A stretch of 64,000 nt of DNA from Tubulanus polymorphus (GCF_964204645.1 NC_134035.1:7004501-7068500), one strand, 5' to 3'. Positions 21,721 through 34,859 are shown, counted from the stretch's first letter. Notes: generated from the letters alone by a model not told the origin. Made by a program: numbers and translations.

Positions 21721-23726
21721 TAGATGGTTGAAATAATTTTCGGCTTAAATTTATCGCGAGTTCTAGGACTTTCACGAATTTCACGAAACCATGATTTCTA
21801 AAATGAGTCAATTGATTAATTTTATTCGTAAATCAATTTACGTTGGCTACATTTCCTGAAGATTTCGGGGTCAAATCAACGTGATATGGATAGAAATTGT
21901 AGGAATTTTCACACGGAATTTTACTTCCGCGTTCAGTTGACGACTCGGATCGATGACAACGATAGCGGAGTTAATGTATTTTAAGGTGAGAATCCGTTAA
22001 CCAGGGAATGTATTAAATGATTTCTTTAATAATATAAGTATGGTAGCAAATGAGTAGGCCAACTCGGTGAAGCAATGATCATTGTTGGCTACTTACTTAA
22101 TGCCTAGCTTTTTTTGGGGATGAGCCTAGAATAGATTTAGGCCCTAAATATAATGGGTAGAGCCAGTCAGTGGAATGCCTTAATAGCAGCTAGTTATGGC
22201 CTGGTTTACACTGAATGTGCATGACAATTTATTTTGATTACTTTCTTAACAGCTATTATTCGTGGAATGAACTGGTCACTACGGCCTTCAATTCCTTTGC
22301 GGATTCTTGCAGGAATATTAAACCACAGTGCGCAAATGTAAATTAGGCTTTTTCGACATTGACAGCCAAAGACGTAACTTAACACGCTAACTGAAGCGCA
22401 ACTATCTCAGATGCTGTAAGTACTTGACGTTTTGCGTAATTTTTTTTGTAATGCAATATTTGGATTAGTAATCACTCGTGCTAACGTACATGCAGAATTG
22501 GATTCATTGTAATTATGGGATGATAATTCATGGGCGTCACGAGTCCTGCGACATACCCTTGATATGAAGCTTTTTAATGTTAATCATTGAATTGTTTTGG
22601 AGTAAACTGAATAGCCCTTAAAATACCAATGCCACGTGGCTTGGTGTCTATGCTCTACGAGACTGTTGTAATAGATTTTCACAACAAACTCATGATTTCA
22701 AATAGTCTCCTAAGATATCTATGTATTATTTCGCTCCTTACCTAAGTAATTCTTACATTTGATTGCTTAATTACAGATGGAAAGAGGTCAGATGGCATGA
22801 AAATCGACTGTGGCTGACTAATTGGCGCAAGTAACCAAAATGCTTCAATCATCAGGGGTAGACAAATTAGCCGAAGATGAATGAAAACTTCACCTTGATG
22901 ATCATCAGTTGATTTTGCTGTAATTATTTGCCTGGATATATTCTTCATTTCAAAATATGTCTTCAGTAGAATTTCTTTCAATAAAATATTTTGAAGATTG
23001 AATTTGAATTGATCTTAAAACCAGAGAAAGCATTCAGAAATTTAGAAAATCCTTGACTCATAATCAAATTCTGTGGAGTCAGTTAAGGTCTTTTTGGTCG
23101 AATCAAGCCGAGGGCTCAGGTGACTAAAACTCAATTCCTCACTGTCTTATAATGCCGAGTACGACGGAGTTTACCCACTGAAACACGTTGGGCTGTGTAA
23201 GTGTAATTTGGATAAGTCCACAATATAATGACCGCCCTGCCCCGCTGCATCTGAGACGTCAACAAGTTAGACTGTATTGCTTCGATGAAAAACTGACTCC
23301 TACGCAAGATGACCATCCAATTCAAATGTAAATTAAGAAAGAAAACAACAAAACTAGTTGCGTTGATCAACAAAAATAAATCAATAGTTTATTACAATAC
23401 TTCAATTTCAAAATAAGGATAGGAAAAAAGTGAACAATAAGTGTGTTTGCCATGCGTCTTTCAATATTTCCCAAGAATATATCTTTTTCTGGCCACCACC
23501 TGCCTCGACGTCAGACTTTTTCGAGATTTTCGCTAAAAATACGAAACAAGACAAAATTGATGGATGGGAATCATACATGCTACAATTCACTTTTACTGCG
23601 AACATTGGAATGAGCTAAAGCAATTTGCTAGGAGGAAAAATTGAGTCAAATGATGTTTCAAAATCTGGACGGGAAAAGTTTTACTGAATTGTATGGCTAA
23701 TGGCAAATACATGTTTATATTGATAA
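21721..23726. other. 2 kb without recognisable genes
   Basis: AT-rich sequence with scattered short ORFs on both strands, none with a recognisable motif, splice context or repeat partner in the window. Probably non-coding or an old element body. Confidence 0.4.
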
Positions 23727-23736
23727 GGTAAATATA

Positions 23737-26127
23737 CGGTTCCTGAACTTCGCTGAAAAAGCTGAAACACTGAAAAGCTGAAACGCTGAAATAAAAACGC
23801 TGAAATTTCAGGGAATTTCCGAAAACCGCCGAAATTTCAGGGAATTCCCGAAAAACGCTGAAATCGTGCTAGGTACCGACAATACACGTTTTGAAATGTT
23901 TTCCGGGCCGGTGTCCGCTGACGAGTCCTGAACCGTGTTTTATGCTCTACCTTCGGTTACAGAGACATGCCCGAAGGTCGTCGTCATGATCGACTTGATC
24001 GATTGCGGATTGCGTGGATTGTTAGATGTGTTTTTTGCCATAGTTTTATGTGCATATACCGGTACGATCTAACAATGAAGTTATCACTTCATTTGAATAA
24101 ATTCTTAATCACAGTAATATTAATTCACAATATTTTTTCTTATGTTTGGTGATTTCTTGCAACTTATCATTGCCAAGTCTCATACAAGTAGTAGCTGAAT
24201 GAAAGTACAGTTGAAAGTACAGTTGGGTTATCAGGCTGAACCTGATAACCCAAATTAAGTGCTAGCATGGAACTAATGATTATTTTGATTCTATTTTCGG
24301 TGTCATTGAAATTCGTTAATAAAGGTTCAACCGTCATAGTATACTGTACTTAGCATTGCTACAATTGGGTGCCATATTTCTACAATTTCTACAAGGAGGA
24401 AGGAATCTTTAAGTGTCTTTGTTCCCGGGTAGGGTACGGGGTAAAACCTGGTTTACTTTCTCTTTCGACTTGCCGGAGACTACTATCTGCAATGTATTGC
24501 ATGCTTTGATGTGTCTGGCCTATAGGAGTCGAACGATATTTTTTTCCCATACACAGGCATGGCTTTAGTGTAGATGAAGGCTAGGCACTGCACATTGTGG
24601 ATTGACTGGAACTCTTAACTCACAAAATTAAACGAGTCAACAAGAAAGATCCAATAATTGGACATTTGTCTAACTATATTATTTAACAGCTTGAAATAAT
24701 ACATAACACATTCTGCAAGAGTATACAAAGGAAATCAGTTCTTACATTATATCAGAATCAATAGTTCGCTTAACTAGAATTCTGGTTCCATTGCTTCATA
24801 TTCTAATGAAATCCACTAGTATACCTTAGAATATCGCTTAGCTTAAGACTAAAAATTTGGTACCAGGAAACGGGGAAGAAAAGTGGGTGTACTGTTCATC
24901 CGCAATTGACTTATGTCTCTCTGGTTGAATCAAGTTATAATTGAAATAGCATTCGAATAGCCATTTTATTTTTAAAAATTGTGTCATTCAGCTATCCTGC
25001 TGCAAATTTCGCAGTTGAAGTTTACTGGTGCCATCTGATTTCTCAGTATCTCAAAAAATTTGCACATTCTAAGCCTGAATCTAAAAATAGAAAAAGGTGC
25101 ATTTTAGTCGGATATAAAAGAATAGTGGCTAATACACCCTGGACTATATAGCCTGTGGGGTGGGCCTAGTTTGAAAGCACTGAGGTCCGAGAGAACAGCA
25201 CTTAGTAAATAAATACTGAAATTAAACTTACAAAACACCCAGTACTTGAGATGATGTACTTGACAAGAAGTGTCACCAGCTAAGCAAATCAACTTTGTCT
25301 ATGACTCCTCCTTTTATAGATTCAGTAGTAGTCTAAAAATAAGAATCGGTACATTTTTCTAACAGTTGGTATGTCATTTCTTCAAAAAAACTAATTATTA
25401 TCACGCCACAGCAAATAAATTATTCACAGTTGTTGAATGGTTAGCCCGATTTAGATTAATTGGTTGACGCTAATCAGTATGACCCATACGTAGGGGCCTA
25501 CTGCATGCCATTGGCGTCAATCCATTCCATTCCATTCCACAGTGAATTAAAAAGAAATTTAGTTAGATCCCTTTTGTCCAAAAGCTGCATCATTTATATA
25601 ACTAGCTGTCAAATTTAATTTACCTCCTTCAGAGAATACCATAGTGACATAGTCCGTCGCCCATCAACGTGTTGACAAAAGAAAAGTTGCTCCATGTTTT
25701 ATACATGAACGTTCAAATAAGATATTTTGCGTCTTGCAGGGAATATTGAGCATAGTGTTTAAGTTGGCTTGCACGGATTGTGAATGGGTTTTCCTCATTA
25801 TGCTGCCTGTATGCATTAAAAATCCGGATTTCAAGCGAATTAATTTGTCCAACAAGTGGCCCTCTAAAAGTATACTCCACACATACTGTCCATGCGTGTC
25901 TCTGTAACCGAAGGTAGAGACTAAAACACGGTTCAGGACTCGGCAGCGGACACAGGCCCGGAAAATATTTCAAAACGTGTATTGTTGGTACCTAGCACGA
26001 TTTCAGCGTTTTTCGGGAATTCCCTGAAATTTCGGCGTTTTTCGGAAATTCCCTGAAATTTCAGCGTTTTTATTTCAGCGTTTCAGCGTTTCAGTGATTC
26101 AGCTTTTTCAGCGAAGTTCAGGAACCG
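23737..26127. mobile_element. non-autonomous long-TIR element (Mutator-like?)
   Basis: Arms of about 230 bp at 23737-23966 and 25897-26127 are inverted copies, starting cggttcctgaacttcgctg. They contain internal short repeats of gctgaaat and tttcagggaat. The direct repeat ggtaaatata lies immediately outside both arms (23727-23736 and 26128-26137), an 8-10-bp target duplication. Long TIRs with 8-11-bp duplications fit Mutator-like elements. The 1.9-kb interior has no recognisable transposase, only short ORFs. It contains a 13-bp-arm hairpin (ttgggttatcagg / cctgataacccaa) at about 24225-24254. Confidence 0.75.
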
Positions 26128-26319
26128 GGTAAATATATGTATAAAAGGTTGTATACCAACTTGAATTGAAGGATTAATGCAATAGGTCTCTTATTCTAAA
26201 AGACGAGTGAGCCATACTTACTAGATTGGTCATGTGAATCAACATCAAATTTAGAACTATGATCCATTTTTAGTTTTCAATCAAAGAGCAACCTATGAAA
26301 TAAAGTACATATTTTTCTG

Positions 26320-26860
26320 ATAACAACCTGGAATATATTAAAATAAATCTGAGGAATTCACCAAATTTCTGTATCGAACCCCTAATATATAACCTATAGA
26401 TTGATACTTACATACGACAAATTGACGAAGAAACTTCATTTGACAGTATACAAACTCGCGGACAAACTCCCAAAATGAATCATGTCCTATTCACCTAGAG
26501 TCAAACAAAATACAACTAAAAAATTCACAATACAGATTTCGGTTTCGAATCCTTCAAATAGCTGTTTACTTACATGAAACGAATTATCAAACTACTTCTG
26601 CCGACAGCATACCAACTCGCTGACAAACCCCCAAAATGAAACGTGTCATGATAAACATCTGGAATTAAACGTAATAAAGCTACAAAATTTACAAAATTTC
26701 GGTTTCGAATCCCTCAAATAGCCTTACACCTACAAATGATGGTTTATCAAACAACTATGAACTCCCACAACGCCACATGTCTTTGATAATCTACAGTGAA
26801 AACCTGGAATTAAATGAAATAAATCTTAAAATTCCGATTTGAACCCAACGTAAACCCTCT
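26320..26860. repeat. satellite, ~170-180-bp unit, three degenerate copies
   Basis: Recurring landmarks in the same order in each unit: acctggaatta, ataaatct or ataaagct, caaatttc or aaaatttc, ggtttcgaatcc, ttaccta or acctaca, and aaactccc or aacccccaaaatgaa. Copies begin near 26328, 26500 and 26660. No coding potential. Confidence 0.65.
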
Positions 26861-27317
26861 CTCTACTTGTAGGCCTAAGTTCTTGAAATAGGATAAATAA
26901 TGTTATGATGAAAGAGGCATAATGGTTCGGAAAAAATTGAATTCAATATGGCTCTTGGCCCGGCAAAGTTTGCTTTTGAAATATCCTTTTGATTAGGCCT
27001 AGTTACACATTTTAAAAGCAAATGACATTTTGCATCAAACTAAAAGCGGCTTTGTTGAGGAAAAGATTCGTTTGAGTCGTAAAATTTATAGCCTAGAACC
27101 AATTTCTTCGTCAAAGTGTGATGCACAATTTTGACTGGGTCTTTTTTCCACTTGGTAGTGGACAGAAAATTTGAATAGGATTAAATAATAGAATAATCTT
27201 TCTTAGGTTTCATGATAAATGTGGCAGGCAGTTAATCGTTGTTTCGGGCTTAGTTCGCGTTCTCGTGTTGCCAGCTAGTAGCGCCACTCGTGGCTTACTC
27301 TTTTAGATTAACTAAAT
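26861..27317. other. no recognisable feature
   Basis: Non-repetitive AT-rich sequence between the satellite and a pair of direct repeats. Short ORFs only. Confidence 0.35.
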
Positions 27318-27775
27318 TGGCCTTTGGTCAATTCACTTTACACTTCCGTGTACTACAGATGTGTGTAATTAGTCATTGAATAAATAAACAGTATTATTAT
27401 TTCTAATCCGCATATTTTATTTATTCAGGTGAGTGGCGATCTTTCTCTTTATTCGTTGTAATATTGTTCGGCCTTTGCACTGCTTTTGTAGGGTCATTTA
27501 GATGTATTAATTGCGATCTCAGCTGATCTGAGGTTTGATTGTGCTTAACCGGAAGTTGTGGGTTTGGGCGCGAATATTGGTTAGTCTGTGTTCTGTGAAA
27601 TATAAGCGTATAAATGAAAGTGTTCTGTCATGGGGTAGGATTTACTTTATGTGTGTATTTATTGGCCTTTAGTCAATTCACTTTACACTTCCGTGTACTA
27701 CGGATGTGTGTAATTCGTCATTGAATAAATAAACAGTATTATTATTTATAATCCGCATATTTTATTTATTCAGAA
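27318..27775. repeat. pair of ~115-bp direct repeats (27318-27430 and 27659-27775)
   Basis: Both copies run from ttggccttt through cacttccgtgtactac, gtcattgaataaataaacag and ccgcatattttatttattcag with few differences. Each contains an aataaa signal and ends at a polypyrimidine-ag that looks like a splice acceptor. They could be two LTR remnants or a duplicated exon edge. No PBS, PPT or pol sequence was found nearby. Confidence 0.55.
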
Positions 27776-27780
27776 TTTAC

Positions 27781-27996
27781 TTTATCCTGGACGGTGAATC
27801 GACTGTACTGGTCGCTGCTATCAACGCTGCAACTCTGAGAAAAGGACGTCAGAGAGGACTCCGGGTCGCGATTTCCGTCTTAAGTTCCGTCGTGCGTGAG
27901 GATCCCTTTATCCCCGATGAACCGAATCCGCATAAGCTATACTTAAGCCAAATTAATAAAGTATCGCTATCACATAAAGATGCAGCATTAACTTAG
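27781..27996 (+). other. unassigned open stretch behind an acceptor-like site
   Basis: 71 sense codons are open immediately after the second direct repeat, whose end looks like a 3' splice site. The local base composition is less AT-rich than its surroundings and the peptide is hydrophilic, with no motif I recognise. It may be an exon of a host gene or an old element gene. Partner exons were not found. Confidence 0.25.
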
Positions 27997-28025
27997 ATTA
28001 ATGCTTATCTTTTACAATTAGGCTT

Positions 28026-28388
28026 ATGTTTCAAAGGAAAACGCCCACAGTACCTATGCTTTGTAATTATTACCAATTGAAAACAGTATCATTCGATACG
28101 CTTCTACCATTTGTACCCTCATCACTTATTCTTACGACACAGGGTGGACAAGTGATAGATATGCAACGTGAAAATGTGTTAAATGATGAAAGTATGGTAG
28201 AACCTAATACTTCTCTACAAGTCCCTAGCACTTCTGCCCTTACAGAATGTCACTTGCCAACTGCTGAGCAAGATAACTCAAAAAATGAGGGGAAAGAGCT
28301 TCGTCGTCAAAGTCATCCAGGACTCATCATAAGAAGTAAACGCATATTTGTCATAAACAGTGCCGCATTTGTCTTAATCAGTTATTAG
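28026..28388 (+). CDS. hypothetical 120-residue ORF
   Basis: An open frame without recognisable domain. It has a Ser/Thr/Asn-rich middle (MVEPNTSLQVPSTSAL) and a basic then hydrophobic end. It could be a chance ORF, an exon or a residue of an element. Nothing in the context (satellite follows directly) supports a specific role. Confidence 0.2.
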   Translation: MFQRKTPTVPMLCNYYQLKTVSFDTLLPFVPSSLILTTQGGQVIDMQRENVLNDESMVEPNTSLQVPSTSALTECHLPTAEQDNSKNEGKELRRQSHPGLIIRSKRIFVINSAAFVLISY

Positions 28389-28439
28389 TTATCATGCATT
28401 TCTTTTCTGTGTTGATAAAATAAGCAAACCCTTGTATGC

Positions 28440-29308
28440 TGTATTAATTGTTTGAGTTAGCTTTGGGATCAGGCTGGTCGTTTAGGCAGTCTTTAAATCT
28501 GCTTTGTCACAGATACAATTTGTTTTCGTGGGCATAATAATATTAAATGCATTTATTACCTGTATTGATAATAATCAACAACTGCATGAATATGCTATAA
28601 CAGGTTGAACTATTTGAGTTAACTTTGATATCAGGCTGTTGGATGGCTTATGTAGTCTTTAAATCTGTTTTGTCAGATATAATTTGTATTCATTGGTGTA
28701 ATTTTAAAAGCATTTATTATCGGTGTTCGAAATAATAACAACTGCATGCATATGCTATAATATGCATATGGTATTTGTGTTCACTTTGATATTAGGCTTT
28801 TAGTTTAGTGTTTAAAACCTGGTTCATCATGCTTACAGTTTGTATAGGTGTCAAAAAATTATTAAATGGTAAAGTAATGCATTTATTTTCAATAACCTCA
28901 TATGTTGTAATAACTACTTAAGTTTATTTCGATTTTGGGCTGCTGAATTAAACAATATTAAATCAGTGAAAACATGGTTTATTACATAAACAATTTGATT
29001 AGGTGTCTAATGTTTATGATGTATATAATGCATTCATTTCAAGCAGGGTTGAAAAAGTCAACCTCATGTGCTGCAATAAGCTAAACTGTATTTAGTTTGT
29101 TAGATTTTAGACTGACTGTTGGATAAAACAGTCTTTGAAACATGGTTTAAGACACTTACGGTACATTTTAATTAGGTGTCTGATTAACGTAATGGCTGCA
29201 ATAAGCTAAACTGTTTTAGTTTGTTAGATTTTAGACTGACTGTTGGATAAAACAGTCTTTGAAACATGGTTTAAGACACTTTCGGTACATTTTAATTAGG
29301 TGTCTAAT
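28440..29308. repeat. satellite, ~125-170-bp unit, about six copies; interrupted by two insertions
   Basis: Units share gagttarctttgrtatcagg or its variants, caggctg..ttgg, a gtctttaaa segment, an aatttgrttaggtgt block and atgcatttat. The last two units (starting about 29090 and 29215) are nearly identical to each other. The array is broken by the inverted-repeat element at 29309-30296, resumes at 30297-30438, is broken again by gypsy 2 and ends at 35014-35060. Confidence 0.75.
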
Positions 29309-30296
29309 GTTCAAATTAAGAAATTACGAAATACGATACGAAATTACGAAACTACGAAATGGAAATATTTTTGCCAGTTGTGCTAAAATACGAACCGAAA
29401 TACGAAACGAAATGGTCACATTTCAAACACACGTCCATACTATGGTCAATATTGTAGCGTATTTTACAATACGACTTACGCGAGGTATTTTGAATGAAAT
29501 CAGAAGATTTGGAATTTATAATTGATACGACTTACGTGAAAATACGACTTATAAAGTACGAGTTATAAGCATTATTTTATAAGGTTTAAAGAAGAAAAAA
29601 ATTGGGACCAAAATAATTATACGAGAGATGTGATGATACGACTAATTCGATGACGACTTATGCGGGGTTGACTGTAGCAGAAAGGAAAGGCAAGCGCTTC
29701 ACGCGACACCGAGCTCGTAACCGCGATAGGATTATCCCGTTCTTGGACACGGGCCGACATATCTGAACCTGTCTAGTATCGATCATTTAGCACAGAAAAA
29801 ATTAATGTACAGGGTAGATTAGCGGCCGGTCGGGTCAACTTTTAAGCTCCTCAGCAGAGGAGAAACGAGGTATCAATTTTTTAGCCTAAATACTGCAGGA
29901 TATATTTTAAGGCACACTTCGTTCTCTAACCCGTAATTTATTAATCGCTACCTTCCAGTTGTATATGAGCATGCGCAGATCATTCTCCCTGATGGCATCG
30001 CTAAACTCAGTTGCGGCACGGAACCCTGCCACACTAGACCGGGTGCGCATGTTTAAGCCAGCTCCACGAATCCGGTGCTATAGCGCAAAAAATTACAAAA
30101 TTTTCGTTTCGTATTACATTTTATACTTTAGCAGGACCCGCGAAAAAATGACCATTTCGTTTCGTAGTTAAGCATTTCGTATAGTATTTCGTTTCGTACT
30201 TAAGCATTTCTTAATTTCGTTTTGCATTTCGTAATTTCGTTTCATATTTCGTAATTTCGTTGCATATTTCTTAATTTCGTAGTTTCGTACTTTAGA
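29309..30296. mobile_element. ~1-kb inverted-repeat element inserted in the satellite
   Basis: The left end is a run of gaaattacgaaatacg-type words (29315-29430). The right end is the inverse, atttcgtaatttcgtttc (30100-30290). Satellite sequence stops at the left edge and resumes at the right edge in the expected phase (gtctaatgtt, then tgtatataatgcattc). The interior has no transposase-like ORF. A non-autonomous foldback or MITE-like element is the simplest reading. Confidence 0.65.
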
Positions 30297-30438
30297 AGTA
30301 CCCTGTATATAATGCATTCATTTGCAGGGTTGAAAAACGTCCACCCCATGTGCTGCAATAAGCTAAACTGTTTTTAGTTTGTTGGATATTAGGCTGTTGG
30401 TTAAACAGTTTGAAACATGGTTTAACACACATTCGGTA

Positions 30439-30590
30439 TGTTGATAACGTTCCGAGTTGATAGAAAATCAAGATAGACCAAACACACACAGAATTTCAGG
30501 ATCAGCCATTTTATTACTCGCCACACACAGCGCCCTCTATATTATTTGCACTATTTACTGATATAAACCGATAATACTAACACATCAACA
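30439..30590 (-). repeat. 3' LTR of gypsy element 2
   Basis: A 152-bp LTR, tgttgataacg to cacatcaaca. It is flanked on the left by cggta, which also follows the other LTR. The polypurine tract of the minus-strand element (ccaaaaaggaagga) and a 20-bp A run follow it on the plus-strand side. Confidence 0.92.
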
Positions 30591-30818
30591 TCCTTCCTTT
30601 TTGGTAAAAAAAAAAAAAAAAAAAAAAACAAAAATTGTATGAATCCTACACTAAAACTCTAATTCTAAATCAAGCTATTGAGTCACTATAAGTGCATTGA
30701 TTTTACCATCAAAAATTAACGTAAGATGCTATTATGAAATTACAGGTTTGAACTAAACTTTTCCTTACTCAACTAGTAGTAGCAAGTTATTGTAATTATA
30801 GCATGCATATTAAAGTCA

Positions 30819-31609
30819 CTAATTTCGTACATAGTCCTTTAAATAGGTTGGTGGTCTCGTTGTTCTCCGAGGACGTTCTACACGAATCGGCGATTCATCC
30901 GCATTTGCAATTGGATTTTCTGCAAACGATTGAGGTTGAACGGAAACGGACGCTTCAGTAACCACCTGCGAATCAGGTACATGAGGCACACTTTCGGGTT
31001 GATCACCCATCTGGGTTTCGATCTGCGTCGGTCTCAGATGAATGCGGTTTCGACGGTATGTGCCCCCGTTATCTCCACGAATACGATAGGTGCGGTTATC
31101 CAAGGACGCTTCTCGCGGTGTTCGAAATATACACGTTCACCGGCTGCGATTTTTCGCAAATCTCGTGATTTTCGGTTTATGCAACGCTCAACGGTTTCCT
31201 TACGTCTCAGACGTTTTTCGGTAACGTCTGACGGGCGATTTACGTGTTTCTGCATCGGGATAAATGAGCGTGTTTTCCGCCCAAACATTAATTCAGTCGG
31301 ACTTACACCTGTATCTTGGCGCGGCGTATTGCGAAGCTCGAGTAACGCCTGCATTAGGTCAGTACCACTTCGCATTGATTTAATGATCAGGTGTTTCACG
31401 ATTTTTACTGCAGATTCCGCTTTTCCATTGGCACTGTGGTGGAACGGAGATGCCTCGATGTGGTTTATTCCCCACTTATCCAAGAATACCTTGAACTCTT
31501 CGCTGACGAACTGAGGACCCGGATCGGTCACAATTTGTTTCGGAATCCCATAACACGCAAACTGCTTTTTGAGCACTGCAATGCATTTGGTGGAGACAGT
31601 TGAAGTCAT
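30819..31609 (-). pseudogene. pol: gypsy 2 integrase core and C-terminus
   Basis: After the stop at 31619 the frame continues as integrase, with the second catalytic Asp in TDPGPQFVSEEF and the Glu in HHSANGKAES. A basic C-terminal region follows (RLRRKETVERC, GERVYFEH). A one-base shift near 31060 leads to 31103-30819, a 94-codon end with a Pro/Arg-rich RPRRTTRPPTYLKDYV tail, common at gypsy Pol ends. Apart from the stop and shift the catalytic residues are retained. Confidence 0.88.
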
Positions 31610-31618
31610 ACGCTCGAC

Positions 31619-32540
31619 TTAAATCCAACTCGAGAAATAATCCACCGTAACTAAGTAGTTGGTTCCGCTGATTTCAAACAAATCGCACGCAATCTTTTCA
31701 AATGGTTCGTTACCATGTGGATGAGAGCGTAACGTTTCTCTCTGATTTCTCGGTTTCAAATCCTGGCATGGCTCGCAAGAGTCGGCCATCTGTTTGATTT
31801 CGCTCGACATGCCGGGCCAGAATATGATATGTCGCGCTCGACGAATCATACTATCATATCCAAGATGGGCGGCATGTAATCTGGTTTTCATATTTTGACG
31901 CAACGACTTGGGAATGACCATCGCTTCCCCTTTTACCAGAATTCCTGTAGTGCTATCATAGCTTAGCACATCACGCATGTCGTAGTACGGTCGAATATCA
32001 CACGGTACATCGGTTTTCATAGCGGGCCAGCCATTAGCTATAAACGATTTTAGTTTCTGTAACGTTTCATCACGTTCAGTGGCGGCTGCCACTTCAGTTA
32101 TTCGAGCGTCAGGTATTGACGGAAAGTAAGAAACGTTCATCACTCGCGGTCGATCATCGATTTTATCGAGATGTGCCCGACTAAGCGTATCTGCGAGCAC
32201 AAGCGATTTTCCTTCACAGAAAACAAACGTGATGTCGTATCTATGTATACGCATCAGTAATGTCTGGAGCCTCTTCGGAACCTGGCTCAGAGGTTTCTTT
32301 AATATCGACGCAAGCGGTTTATGGTCGTTTTGTACGATTACCTCGCGACCATAAGTGTATTGGTCGAAGCGTTCAAGACCAAAAACTACGGCGTTCAGCT
32401 CCAACTCAATTTGTGCCCAGTTCCGTTCTGAACTGGTCAGTGTACGTGACGCATATTCGATGGGTCGGCCATCTTGAAGCAGTACAGCTCCGATACCAGT
32501 ACGCGAACTGTCGGCCTGCAATACGAGTTCTTTTTTGAAT
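31619..32540 (-). pseudogene. pol: gypsy 2 RNase H and integrase N-terminal part
   Basis: The frame runs from the RNase H DSSRTGIGAVL motif through FDQYTYGREVIVQNDHKPL and LVLADTLSRAH to the integrase zinc-binding domain (HAAHLGYDSM, CEPCQDLKP). It then reaches the first catalytic Asp region (ACDLFEISG). It ends in a premature taa right after DYFSSWI, which is the only obstacle to the next block. It is joined to the upstream Gag-Pol frame by a shift at a run of T (plus strand) near 32530. Confidence 0.88.
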
Positions 32541-34743
32541 CGTAGTAAACCAATACAGGAGTCGACGATAACTTCTGTTTTACTAAGCGGAGCGCTTTCT
32601 CGCAGTCATCGGACCATCTAAATGGTTCATCTTTGCGCGTAAGTGTGCGTATCGGCTCGAGATCAGTCGATAAATTTGGCAAGAACTTAGCCAAATACTG
32701 GATCATACCGCACAGTCGTTTCACGGCATGAATATCTGTCGGACGAGGCATATTTACGATTGCGTCAATCTTAGAATGATCAGCCTTGACTCCTGCTGCC
32801 GAGAAAACATGACCATGAAACTGAATCTCCGGCTTCCTAATGTCTTTCTTCCCAGATTCCTGGTCATTCAGTACGATATTGCGCTCATCACAACGTTTAT
32901 ACAACTTCGAGAGCTTCTGATCATGATCACGATCAGCTGCATCTTTTGTGTCCCCGCATCCGGCCACAATGATATCATCGGCTATTGCGAATGTTCCATC
33001 AAGACCCTCTAATGCCATATTTAACATTCTGCTGAATATCTCACTACTGACTTTGAGACCAAACGGTAAACGGGTCCACCGAAATCTTCCGAAAGGAGTG
33101 ATCATAGTCGTCAGCTTCGAACTATTCTCATCCAATCTGACATGCCAGTACGCCTCTTTTACGTCGAGTTTGCTGAAGACTTTCGCATTACTCAGCATCG
33201 GCAATACATCTTCGATAGTTACAAGTTTTCGATGCTCGCGCATGAGTGCTTCATTCAGTGGTTGCGGGTCGATGCAGATTCTGATTCTTCCGGATTTTTT
33301 TTTCACGACTGCCATTTGAGATACCCACGGAGTTGGTTCAATGACTGGAATCAATATACCACGTTTGACAAGAGTGTCTAATTCGCGTTTGACATCATCT
33401 TTAACCGCAATCGGTAAATTACGACATGGAAGGACCTGTGGTTGCACAGTCGGATTAACGGTCAATGTCACTTCACCGAGATCGCCTAATGCAGATTTTG
33501 CGATTACCTTGGCTATAAATCGATCGTTGTGAACTGTTATAAGTTTCATATCACGCAGTGCGTTAAGACCCAGTAGACACGAGAACTTATTCTCAACAAC
33601 AATGAACTGAATACAGTTGGTCTCATTAGTGCGCGGATTTAGTACATTCAATTTCGTTTCGCCAAGCGGAGTCATCGTGGAACCATTCCACATTACTAGA
33701 TCAGTACGAGAAGACGAGTGTATCAGCTGTTCTCTTTTCACGTAACGCTTACATATTGTGTTAACATTTGCACCGCTATCAAGTTGAAATTGAACTTCAC
33801 ATTCATTGACGATCATTTTCGCACTGAGCAGATTTGACGGTGGCTGTTTCCGGTTGACGGCGCATAACCAATCAGTGTCTGCATCACTCTCAGAATCAGA
33901 GTGTTTCTCGGTTTCAACAGCTTTCACGACCTTAGGTTTCGTACATTTCGATTTGAAGTGATTTTTCTCGTGACAGTTATTACATGTTTTCTTCCATGCC
34001 GGACACTTTCCACGGCCAAATTCGTGATGAAATCCGCAGAACTTGCATTCCTTTTTCGTAGATCTTACGTCTGGTGCCGGTTTTGTCTGCCGTTGATTAA
34101 AATTGCTCTTTTTGAAACTCTTTCGCGGTTTCGTTCTCGTAACCTGCTGAACTTCTTTCGACTTTTCACGGAGTTCATCCGCCTGTTGGTTCGATTGTTC
34201 AAATGCACGGCACAATCGTATAGTCTTTGCAAGAGTTAAGTCATCTTCACGTAAGAGAAGTGCTTGGAGCTTTCCAGCGACTGAGAAAACAATTTTGTCT
34301 CGTAGCATTCGATCTTTGGATGCTTCAAAATTACAAGCTTCTGCTCTTTTACGGATTTCAGTCAGAAATGCGTCAAACGGTTCGATTAACTGTGTCTTCC
34401 AGAATCTATACGTTTCAATCACCTCGCTCTGTCGAGGGTTGCAGTACGCTTCCAACTTTTCAAGTAACCTGTCAGGGTTCTTGCTATCACCACTCTGGGC
34501 CCACTGGATTTGGTCATAGATTTCAATGACCTTTGGCCCAGCGCAGTGTAGAATGATAGCGACTTTCGTTTTATCAGAAGTGTGAGGTGCCACTGCAATG
34601 CTTAGGTAAATCTCTATTTGCCGCTTCCACTTTCGGAAATTCTCAGCAATATTGCCTTCAGTAACGTTCAACTGCGGCGGAGGACGAAACACACCAGGGG
34701 TTACCGGACAAGGTAATAATGACGAATCACCGCCGTCGGCCAT
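32541..34743 (-). CDS. gag-pol: gypsy 2 Gag-protease-reverse transcriptase frame
   Basis: One open frame covers Gag and the first half of Pol; it stays open to 32437, but Pol homology leaves it at the frameshift near 32540. Gag-type helical region is at residues about 30-200. A cysteine/histidine knuckle pair is at about 233-268 (CKFCGFHHEFGRGKC, CNNCHEKNHFKSKC). Aspartic protease has FQLDSGANVNTI near residue 322. Reverse transcriptase has FSKLDVKEAYWHV and active-site FAIADDIIVAG. Ile-Ala-Asp-Asp instead of Tyr-x-Asp-Asp is usual in the Mag-like branch of gypsy elements. The initiator ATG lies about 100 bp inside the 5' LTR. Gag and Pol fused without a shift is normal for this branch. Confidence 0.9.
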
Positions 34744-34859
34744 CTTTTCTTCTTTTGCAAAGAAACCGTTTCTATCAAGTACTCACGCGACGAATGACGA
34801 TATAACAGTCTCTCACAGAGTTTAGAACGAAAATGTCGTCAATCCCACCGCTGACACCA

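Noticed and set aside
23890-23945. Hammerhead-like text ctgacgagtcctgaac in the long-TIR element
   Set aside because: The CTGACGA half is present but no closing stem II followed by GAAA. The neighbouring gaac does not fit the core.
27318-27775. LTR pair of a small retrotransposon
   Set aside because: The 115-bp direct repeats lack a TG/CA frame, PBS, PPT and internal coding sequence, so they are reported only as repeats.
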